Position numbers and translations under genes: made by a program
The notes under the pieces: model-generated
Database searches by the model: none
What the model saw: only the letters and a program-made list of their open reading frames with translations
Told to the model about the DNA's origin: nothing
In this document: positions 57,296 to 64,000 of the stretch, piece by piece
Numbering within the stretch: position 1 is the first letter of the stretch
Layout: every line of letters starts with the position of its first letter
Source of the DNA: Pseudoxanthomonas sp. F37
Lineage (GTDB): Bacteria; Pseudomonadota; Gammaproteobacteria; Xanthomonadales; Xanthomonadaceae
Assembly: GCF_022965755.1 (NCBI RefSeq)
Contig: NZ_CP095187.1
Span: forward strand, 1,860,001 to 1,924,000
DNA length: 64,000 nt
Reading direction: 5' to 3'

Positions 57296-59664
57296 AGTTC
57301 CGCAACGGCTTGCCGGTCTTCAGCATGTGCGCGATGCGGGCCTGGGTTTTTTCCTGCTGCGCCAGTTCGACGAAGTGCTGGCGCTCCAGCTTCAGCAGCC
57401 ATTCCTCGTCGACCACCGATCCCCGATCCACCTCGCCGCCGCACAACACGGTGGCGATGCGCACTGCGATCTCGTAGTCGTACGGGCTGATGAAGCGGCC
57501 TTCCAGCATGTTCACCAGCATCATCTTGAAGGTGGCGATGCCGACATCGCCGGCCACCTGGATGCGGCGTGCGGGCAGGGGGGCGGTAGCCCGTCTCGGC
57601 CAGCGCCAGGGCTTCCTGCTTGGCGATGTACAGCAGTTCATTGGCATTGAAGGCCACCTTGTCGCCCGCGCGCATCAGGCCCAGTTCCCGGGCCTCGACC
57701 GCGGAGGCGGAGACCTTGGCCATCGCGACCGTTTCGAAGGTCTTCTTCAGCTCGGCGAACACGTCGCCGCCCGGGCCCGCCGCCTGCGAGGCGCGTACCG
57801 CGATTTCCTTCAGGCCACCGCCGGCCGGCAGCAGGCCCACGCCCGCTTCGACCAGGCCGATGTAGCTTTCCAGATGCGCGATGGTGCGCGCGCTGTGCAT
57901 CTGGAACTCGCAGCCACCGCCCAGGGCAAGGCCGCGCACGGCGGCCACGACGGGCACCAGCGCGTACTTGATGCGCTGGCTGGTGGCCTGGAAGTTGGCC
58001 ACCATCGCCTCGAACTCGGCGATCTTGCCGGCCTGCAGCGCACCCAGCGCGCCCGCCAGATCGGCGCCCGCGGAGAAGGGTTCCTTCGGCTGCCAGATCA
58101 CCAGGCCCTTGAACCTGCGTTCGGCGATGGCGATGGCTTCCTGCAGGCCGTCCAGCACGGCGTCGGAGACCGTGTGCATCTTGGTCTTGAAGCTGACCAC
58201 GCCGATCCCGTCGCCGTCGGTCCACAGACGGACGCCGTCGTTCTCGAACACGGTCGCGCCCTGCGCAAATGCCTCACCCAGCAGCGGATCCGGGAAGCGC
58301 TGGCGCTGGTACACCGGCAGACTCGAGCGCGGCAGCTTGGCGTTCTTGGCCGGGCTGTAGCTGCCCTCGGCGCCGTGCACGCCCTCGCGGCCGTCGAACA
58401 CCCAGTTCGGCAGCGGCGCGCTGCTCATGGCCTTGCCGGCCACGATGTCGTCGGCGATCCACTGCGCCACCTGCTTCCAGCCGGCCGCCTGCCAGGTCTC
58501 GAACGGGCCCAGCGACCAGCCGTAGCCCCAGCGGATGGCCAGGTCGACGTCGCGCGCGGTCTCGGCGATGTCGGCCAGGTGATAGGCGCTGTAGTGGAAG
58601 AGGTCGCGGAACACCGCCCACAGGAACCGGGCCTGCGGATGCTGGCTCTCGCGCAACCTGGCGAATTTCTCGGCCGGGTTCCTGATCTTCAGGATCTCCA
58701 CCACCTCCGGCGCCGCGGTGCGGTCGGAGGCGCGATAGTCCTGCTTCTCCAGGTCGAGCACCACGATGTCCTTGCCGACCTTGCGGAAGATGCCCGCGCC
58801 GGTCTTCTGGCCCAGTGCGCCCTTGGCGATCAGCGCTTCCAGCCACTTCGGCGACTTGAAGTAGGCATGCCACGGATCGTCCGGCAGGGTGTCGGCCATG
58901 GTCTTGATGACATGGGCCATGGTGTCCAGGCCGACGACGTCGGAGGTGCGGTAGGTGGCGGACTTCGGGCGGCCGATCAACGGCCCGGTGATGGCATCCA
59001 CCTCGTCGAAGCCGAGCTTGAATTCCCCCGTGTGGTGGGCCGTGGCCAGGATCGAGAACACGCCGATGCGGTTGCCGATGAAGTTGGGCGTGTCCTTGGC
59101 GTACACCACGCCCTTGCCAAGCGTGGTGGTCAGGAAGGTCTCCAGACCCTCAAGCACCGAGGCATCGGTGGACCGGGCGGGAATCAGCTCGGCCAGATGC
59201 ATGTAGCGCGGCGGGTTGAAGAAGTGCACACCGGAGAAGCGGTGCCGAAGTTCTTCTGGAAGAACTTCGGCCAACTTGTTGATTCCCAAGCCAGAGGTAT
59301 TGCTGGCCAGCACGGCATGCGGGGCGACGAAGGGGGCGATCTTCCGGTACAGGTCCTGCTTCCAGTCCATCCGTTCGGCGATGGCCTCGATGATCAGGTC
59401 GCAGCCCTTCAGGTGCTCCAGCCCTGTCTCGTAATTGGCCGGCGTGATCGCCTCGGCCAGCGACTTGCTGGCCAGCGGGGCAGGGCTGAGTTTGGCCAGG
59501 TTGGCGATGGCCTTGTGCACGATGCCATCCGGATGCCCCTCTTTGGCGGGCAGGTCGAACAGCACCGTGTCGACGCCGGCGTTGGTCAGGTGCGCGGCGA
59601 TCTGCGCGCCCATCACACCGGCGCCCAGCACGGCCGCCTTGCGTACAAGCAATGGATTGGACAT
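57294..59664 (-). CDS. 3-hydroxyacyl-CoA dehydrogenase/enoyl-CoA hydratase, FadN-type, with frame break
   Basis: The beta-oxidation multienzyme, about 790 residues, in dehydrogenase-first order (as in FadN of Bacillus) rather than hydratase-first as in E. coli FadB. Residues 1-310 carry the NAD fold (VLGAGVMGAQIAAHLTNAG) and 3-hydroxyacyl-CoA dehydrogenase; a second dehydrogenase C-domain follows; a crotonase domain begins near 490 (ALGGGCEFQMHSARTI). At 57578-57583 (six G) the frame breaks: read on it runs into basic nonsense to 57130, while removing one base or adding two restores VAGDVGIATFKMML to a stop at 57294. ATG at 59664 has AAGGAA upstream. It is the second gene of the operon. Confidence 0.93.
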
Positions 59665-59689
59665 GGAATTTCCTTGGATTGCAGGGGTT

Positions 59690-60319
59690 TCAGACATGGT
59701 CGGCGCGCAGGCCGGCCTCGGCGAAGCGGATCAGTTCACGGGCGGCACGCTCACGGTGCGCCGCTTCCGTGACGCCCGGTGGGCGCTTGATCAGGCCGAA
59801 ATCGGCCATGGCGTAGGTCAGTGCGCCCGAGAAGAAGTCCAGCCGCCAGTACAGCGCCTCCTTGCTCAGGCCCGGCACGCAGCCCGCGATGGCCTTGCCG
59901 AACTCGCGCAGCACGTGGCCGTAGTGGTCGGACAGGAACTTGCGCAGCCCGTCGTTCTTCTCGGCGTAGGCGCGGGCGATGACCCGGACGAAGGCGCCGC
60001 CCCCCTGGCGGTCCTGGGCCAGGGCCAGGGCAGGCTCGACGAAGGCGGCCAGGATGGGTTCCAACTGCCCGGGACGTTCGACCAGCGCTTTCTCCAGCAG
60101 GGACAGGCGGGCGGCGGTCATGTCGTCCATGCGGCGGCGGAACACCTCGTTGACCAGGTTTTCCTTGCTGCCGAAGTGGTAGTTGACGGCGGCGATGTTC
60201 ACGTCCGCCCGGCTGGTGACCTGGCGCAGCGAGGTGCCGGCGAAGCCGTGCTGGGCGAACAACTCTTCGGCCGCCCCCAGGATGCGCTCCTTGGTGGAGA
60301 AATGCGTGGTGTTGCCCAT
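59690..60319 (-). CDS. TetR family regulator, PsrA-like
   Basis: A 209-residue regulator. The helix-turn-helix is at residues 11-56 (ERILGAAEELFAQHGFAGTSL, NIAAVNYHFGSKENL). It heads the operon with the two beta-oxidation genes (25-bp gap) and so resembles PsrA of Pseudomonas, which represses fadBA and is released by long-chain acyl ligands. Its upstream DNA carries a PsrA-like operator, so it probably represses itself and the operon until fatty acids appear. The ligand-binding half (about 70-200) is helical and variable, as usual. Confidence 0.88.
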   Translation of the reverse strand: MGNTTHFSTKERILGAAEELFAQHGFAGTSLRQVTSRADVNIAAVNYHFGSKENLVNEVFRRRMDDMTAARLSLLEKALVERPGQLEPILAAFVEPALALAQDRQGGGAFVRVIARAYAEKNDGLRKFLSDHYGHVLREFGKAIAGCVPGLSKEALYWRLDFFSGALTYAMADFGLIKRPPGVTEAAHRERAARELIRFAEAGLRADHV

Positions 60320-60337
60320 GGTTCCTCCGGGACTGAA

Positions 60338-60353
60338 TCAAACGCTTGTTTGA
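60338..60353. promoter_or_regulatory. PsrA-type operator for the tetR-fad operon
   Basis: TCAAACGCTTGTTTGA is a near-perfect inverted repeat 19 bp before the regulator's start codon. CAAAC-N4-GTTTG is the half-site arrangement described for Pseudomonas PsrA. Confidence 0.7.
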
Positions 60354-60463
60354 CTCATTCTCCGCCGGCTCGGGGACGCTGTCATGCTGCAAAGCAGCAT
60401 TCTCCGGAGTCCTGCTGCACTGCGGCGCCGGATGCTTTAGAATCTCGCTACGCTTTCTGGTCT

Positions 60464-60490
60464 AAGCCCGCGTTTCGTCGCGGGTTTTTC
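60464..60490 (+). terminator. Rho-independent terminator in the ndk leader
   Basis: CCCGCG pairs with CGCGGG around TTTCGT and is followed by five T, 48 nt before ndk. TAGAAT at 60438 could start a short transcript toward it, so it may attenuate ndk or end a very short RNA. Confidence 0.7.
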
Positions 60491-60537
60491 ATGTTAACCT
60501 CGGGTCTTCAGTGGCCCGCCCAACGGAGAAAATCCCC

Positions 60538-60963
60538 ATGGCGCTGGAGCGCACCCTGTCGATCGTCAAGCCCGATGCCGTCGCCAAGAACGTCATCGGC
60601 GAAATCTATGCCCGTTTCGAAAAGAACGGCCTGAAGATCGTCGCCTCGAAGATGAAGCATCTCTCGCGTCGTGAAGCCGAAGGCTTCTATGCCGTGCACC
60701 GCGAGCGTCCGTTCTTCAACGCGCTGGTCGAATTCATGATCTCCGGCCCGGTCGCCATCCAGGTGCTGGAAGGCGAGAACGCGGTGCTGAAGCACCGCGA
60801 GATCCTCGGCGCCACCAATCCGAAGGACGCCGCGCCCGGCACCATCCGCGCCGACTTCGCCGATTCCATCGACGCCAACGCGGCGCATGGTTCGGATTCG
60901 GTCGAGAACGCGAACACCGAGATCGCGTATTTCTTCGCCGCCACCGAAGTGTTCTCGCGCTGA
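60538..60963 (+). CDS. ndk: nucleoside diphosphate kinase
   Basis: Ndk (141 residues) equalises nucleoside triphosphate pools by phosphate transfer through the active-site histidine H117 (NAAHGSDS). The start [11 protein letters not shown] and [14 protein letters not shown] are characteristic. ATG at 60538 has GGAG 10 nt upstream. It precedes rlmN by 11 bp, the usual ndk-rlmN order. Confidence 0.98.
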   Translation: MALERTLSIVKPDAVAKNVIGEIYARFEKNGLKIVASKMKHLSRREAEGFYAVHRERPFFNALVEFMISGPVAIQVLEGENAVLKHREILGATNPKDAAPGTIRADFADSIDANAAHGSDSVENANTEIAYFFAATEVFSR

Positions 60964-60974
60964 ATGATGGCGTG

Positions 60975-62198
60975 ATGAGCAGCCACGACCTGCCGCCGAT
61001 CGAGTTGAAGCTGGCCACGGACGCTCCGTCCGTGGCCCTCGGTGCGCCCGTGTCTGCGAAGCAGAACCTGATGGACCTGGACCGCGAAGGGCTGGAGCGG
61101 TTCTTCGTCGGCACGCTGGGCGAACAGAAGTTCCGCGCGCACCAGGTGATGAAGTGGATCCATCACCGCTACGTCACCGACTTCGACCAGATGACCGATC
61201 TGGGCAAGACCCTGCGCGCCAAGCTGCAGGAGCATGCGGAGATCGTCGTGCCGCAGGTGGTGTTCGACAAGCCCTCCGCCGACGGCACCCACAAGTGGCT
61301 GCTCGGCATGGGCGTGGATGGCAAGAACGCCGTCGAAACCGTCTACATCCCCGACCGTAGCCGGGGCACGCTGTGCGTGTCCTCGCAGGTCGGGTGCGGG
61401 CTGAACTGCACGTTCTGCTCCACCGCGACGCAGGGCTTCAACCGCAACCTGACCACCGCCGAGATCATCGGCCAGGTCTGGGTGACCGCGCGCCACCTGG
61501 GCAACGTGCCCGCGCAGAACCGTCGCCTCACCAACGTGGTGATGATGGGCATGGGCGAGCCGCTGCTGAATTTCGACAACGTCGTGCGCGCGATGAACAT
61601 CATGCGCGACGATCTGGGCTACGGCCTGGCCAGCAAGCGCGTGACGCTGTCGACCTCCGGCCTGGTGCCGATGATCGATCGCCTGTCCACCGAGACCGAC
61701 GTGTCGCTGGCCGTCTCGCTGCACGCGCCCAACGATGCGCTGCGCGAACAGCTGGTGCCGCTCAACAGGAAGTACCCCATCGCCGAGCTGATGGCCTCGT
61801 GCGTGCGCTACCTGCGTGCGAACAAGAAGCGCGATTCGGTGACCTTCGAATACACGCTGATGAAGGGCGTCAACGATCAGCCGGAGCACGCGCGCCAGCT
61901 GGCGCAGCTGATGCGCAAGTTCAGCAACGCCGCGCAGCTCAAGGACGCCGGCAAGGTCAATCTGATCCCGTTCAATCCATTCCCCGGCACGCGCTACGAG
62001 CGGGCGCCGGAAGAAGACATCCGCGCCTTCCAGAAGCTGCTGCTCGATGCGCAGGTGCTGACGATGGTCCGGCGCACCCGGGGCGACGACATCGATGCCG
62101 CCTGCGGGCAGTTGAAGGGGCAGGTGATGGACCGCACCCGCCGCCAGGCCGAGTTCCGCCGGCAGTTGCAGGAACAGGGCATCGACGATGCGGCATAA
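60975..62198 (+). CDS. rlmN: dual-specificity 23S rRNA A2503/tRNA A37 C2-methyltransferase RlmN
   Basis: A radical-SAM methyltransferase of 407 residues. The iron-sulfur motif CGLNCTFC (CxxxCxxC), the preceding CVSSQVG and the C-terminal [13 protein letters not shown], whose cysteine takes part in methyl transfer, are all present. ATG at 60975 is preferred to the GTG directly before it. The last 11 bp overlap pilF. Confidence 0.97.
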   Translation: MSSHDLPPIELKLATDAPSVALGAPVSAKQNLMDLDREGLERFFVGTLGEQKFRAHQVMKWIHHRYVTDFDQMTDLGKTLRAKLQEHAEIVVPQVVFDKPSADGTHKWLLGMGVDGKNAVETVYIPDRSRGTLCVSSQVGCGLNCTFCSTATQGFNRNLTTAEIIGQVWVTARHLGNVPAQNRRLTNVVMMGMGEPLLNFDNVVRAMNIMRDDLGYGLASKRVTLSTSGLVPMIDRLSTETDVSLAVSLHAPNDALREQLVPLNRKYPIAELMASCVRYLRANKKRDSVTFEYTLMKGVNDQPEHARQLAQLMRKFSNAAQLKDAGKVNLIPFNPFPGTRYERAPEEDIRAFQKLLLDAQVLTMVRRTRGDDIDAACGQLKGQVMDRTRRQAEFRRQLQEQGIDDAA

Positions 62199-63003
62199 GG
62201 CGCTCTGCCTGTTGCTCATCCCCCTCCTGCTGGCCACCGCCTGCAGCCGTTTGACCTTCGTCCGCCCCAAGATGGAGCGCAAGGACGGCGAGCAGATCGC
62301 GCAGGACTATTCCGTCAAGGACAGCCCCGAGGTGAAGCGGCGCCAATCCGTGCAGATGATGGTGTCGCGCTCGGTACAGCGCCTGCAGGCGGGCGATCTG
62401 GATACGGCGGAGAAGGAGGCCCGCGCCGCCCTGAAGCTGGCACCGGATTCCGCGGACGCGCTGACCCTGCTGGCCGTCCTCGCCGATCGCCGGGGACAGG
62501 CCGAGCAGGCCGGGCAGCACTACCGTCGGGCGGCGGAGCTGGCACCGGATCAGGGCGCGATGCAGAACAACTACGGCACCTGGCTGTGCGCCAACGGCTT
62601 TCCGGCCGAGTCGCTGGTCTGGTTCGACCGGGCGATACGGGCACCTGGCTACGGCACGCCGGAAGTGGCGCAGGCCAACGCCGGCAACTGCGCCCTGGCC
62701 ACGGGCCAGGAGGAGCGGGCCGAGCGCGACCTGCGGCAAGCGTTGTCGCGCGACCCGTCCAATGCCACCGCATTGGGCGCGATGGCCGAACTGGAGTTCC
62801 GCCGGCAGCAGTACCTGCCGGCGCGCGCCTTCATCGAGCGGAGGCTGGCATCGGCGCCGGCGTCGCTTGCGGTGTTGAAACTCGCATCACAAATCGAGGA
62901 AAGACTCGGCGACAAGGCCGCTGCCAGTCGATATGTTCAGCGCATTCGGGCGGAGTTCCCTGACGCGCGGGACGTCACAAACGGGGGAAATGCAGGGTCA
63001 TGA
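62188..63003 (+). CDS. pilF: type IV pilus biogenesis TPR lipoprotein PilF (PilW)
   Basis: A lipoprotein of 271 residues (lipobox LATACSRL, cysteine 19) with about six TPR repeats between 55 and 260. In Pseudomonas PilF places the PilQ secretin in the outer membrane. Position between rlmN and rodZ is conserved in many gammaproteobacteria. Start overlaps rlmN by 11 bp, so coupling is likely. Confidence 0.93.
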   Translation: MRHKALCLLLIPLLLATACSRLTFVRPKMERKDGEQIAQDYSVKDSPEVKRRQSVQMMVSRSVQRLQAGDLDTAEKEARAALKLAPDSADALTLLAVLADRRGQAEQAGQHYRRAAELAPDQGAMQNNYGTWLCANGFPAESLVWFDRAIRAPGYGTPEVAQANAGNCALATGQEERAERDLRQALSRDPSNATALGAMAELEFRRQQYLPARAFIERRLASAPASLAVLKLASQIEERLGDKAAASRYVQRIRAEFPDARDVTNGGNAGS

Positions 63004-63818
63004 TGGATTCGGTAGGTGGGGGCATGTCGCCGCCGCAGGGGTGCGGTGAGGCGCTGCGGTCGGCGCGTGAGCAGTCCGGCCTGTCGTTGCAGGACGTCAG
63101 CCAGCGGCTGAAGATGCCGGTCAGGGTGCTGCAGGCGCTCGAGGCCGGGCAGTGGGACCAGTCCGGCGGCGCCGTGTTCGTCCGCGGACAACTGCGCAGC
63201 TATGGGCGCCTGCTCAAGCTGGACGTGGAGCCGTTCCTTGCGCAATCGGAGGCGGTCGTGGCGCCTCCTGCCGTGCTGGTCAGCCATAGTCATACGCCGC
63301 GGCTGCAGTACGTCTTCGAGAGCTTCAAGCGCCGCGCGGTCTACGTGGTGCTGACGCTGGTGATCGCCACGCCGGTATGGATGGCGTTGCGCTCCACGGC
63401 CGACCCGAGCCCCGAGGCTGCCACGGCCTCGCTCGATGTGCTGCCCGATGCGTCGGTGCCCGCAAGCGGCGGTGCGCCTGCGGCGCGTCCCTCCGGCCGC
63501 ACGCCTGCAGCGCCTTACGTGGCATCGATGGCGCCGGTGCCGCGGGCGACGGCGCCCTGGCTGTCGTTGTCGTTCAAGGGCGACAGCTGGGTGGAGGTCG
63601 ATGGGCCCGACGGCCGCAAGGTCGAGCATGCGCTGTTGCGCGCGGGCGACGAGCGCCGCTATGCGGCCGGCGAAGTCGGCCGCATCAAACTGGGCGATGC
63701 GACGGCGGTCGAGGTTCAGCAATCGGGTAGTACGGTGGACCTGGCGCCGTACCAGCGCGCGAACGTTGCGCGCTTTACGGTATCCTCTGAGGGTTCCCTA
63801 GCGCCGGTCGGTGACTGA
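63000..63818 (+). CDS. rodZ: RodZ-family cytoskeletal/HTH membrane protein
   Basis: RodZ links MreB to the envelope for rod shape. This 272-residue version has the cytoplasmic HTH domain (about 16-85, LRSAREQSGLSLQDVSQRLKMP), one membrane helix (about 112-130), a Pro/Ala linker and the C-terminal beta domain (WLSLSFKGDSWVEVDGPDG). Two adjacent ATGs (63000 and 63003) are available; the first overlaps the pilF stop. ispG, often next in other species, is absent. Confidence 0.93.
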   Translation: MMDSVGGGMSPPQGCGEALRSAREQSGLSLQDVSQRLKMPVRVLQALEAGQWDQSGGAVFVRGQLRSYGRLLKLDVEPFLAQSEAVVAPPAVLVSHSHTPRLQYVFESFKRRAVYVVLTLVIATPVWMALRSTADPSPEAATASLDVLPDASVPASGGAPAARPSGRTPAAPYVASMAPVPRATAPWLSLSFKGDSWVEVDGPDGRKVEHALLRAGDERRYAAGEVGRIKLGDATAVEVQQSGSTVDLAPYQRANVARFTVSSEGSLAPVGD

Positions 63819-63877
63819 CCCGCGCGCGGGTCTGTCCACCTAGACCAAGACCCTGCCGAGACGGGGCAAGAGAGCGC

Positions 63878-64000
63878 ATGGCGATTGACGATCTGCTCGA
63901 CGAGCACGAACAAAGCGAACGTGTCCGCAGCTGGCTGAGGAACAACGGTGCCGGCCTGCTGGGCGGCGTGGCCCTGGGTCTGGCGGTGATCCTCGGCTGG
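63878..64000 (+). CDS. yfgM: YfgM-like tetratricopeptide membrane protein (N-terminus only)
   Basis: The first 41 codons run off the window: MAIDDLLDEHEQSERVR, a short charged helix, then the start of a membrane helix (AGLLGGVALGLAVILGW). This is the YfgM layout (ancillary periplasmic chaperone of SecYEG), and rodZ upstream fits the usual locus. AGAGAGC lies before the ATG. Confidence 0.88.
   Translation, partial: MAIDDLLDEHEQSERVRSWLRNNGAGLLGGVALGLAVILGW

Overview
The window reads as chromosome of a GC-rich gammaproteobacterium of the Xanthomonadaceae, most like Pseudoxanthomonas, Stenotrophomonas or Lysobacter. I infer this from protein flavour and gene order (rlmN-pilF-rodZ-yfgM, lapA-lapB, divergent rne/rluC), a fused glucosylglycerol-phosphate phosphatase/synthase of the type known from Stenotrophomonas, several TonB-like proteins, a 'transmembrane repetitive protein', and several families of small palindromic repeats between genes. 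No searches were run; identifications rest on motifs and recalled families.

Layout. 0-13 kb: housekeeping and stress genes (patatin-like lipase, partial; FHA protein; MsrPQ methionine sulfoxide repair; serC-pheA-aroA; two TonB-like proteins; serS; AlkD-like repair protein; azoreductase with a divergent LysR regulator). 13.4-18 kb: tRNA-Ser(UGA), an orphan low-GC membrane protein, two small proteins, the osmolyte gene ggpPS, and a candidate small RNA gene on the minus strand beside a perfect palindrome of GacA/LetA type. 18-27 kb: a PEP-mutase-like enzyme, an M28 peptidase, a GacA/UvrY-like response regulator, a tandem array of REP-type inverted pairs, rne, rluC, and a phhB/TonB-like pair. 27-39 kb: nfuA, the repetitive membrane protein, two c-type cytochromes, and an RND adaptor followed by two RND permeases. 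39-45.5 kb: a minus-strand run carrying both agmatine-to-putrescine enzymes (aguA, aguB). 45.6-54.2 kb: rpmJ, then cmk-rpsA-ihfB-lapA-lapB and an envelope-sugar module ending in galU. 54.2-60.4 kb: an amine/amino-acid oxidase-like protein with csaA, and a fatty-acid beta-oxidation operon behind a PsrA-like repressor. 60.5-64 kb: ndk, rlmN, pilF, rodZ and the start of yfgM.

Two observations stand out. First, four conserved genes (rne, a TonB-like gene, the RND adaptor and the beta-oxidation multienzyme) each change reading frame exactly at a six-base G/C run, which points to homopolymer errors in the assembly, or less likely real mutations or slippage. Second, a convergent intergenic region holds a 16-bp perfect palindrome followed by a self-closing RNA fold with a T-rich terminator, 2.6 kb from a GacA homologue: a plausible two-component-controlled small RNA.
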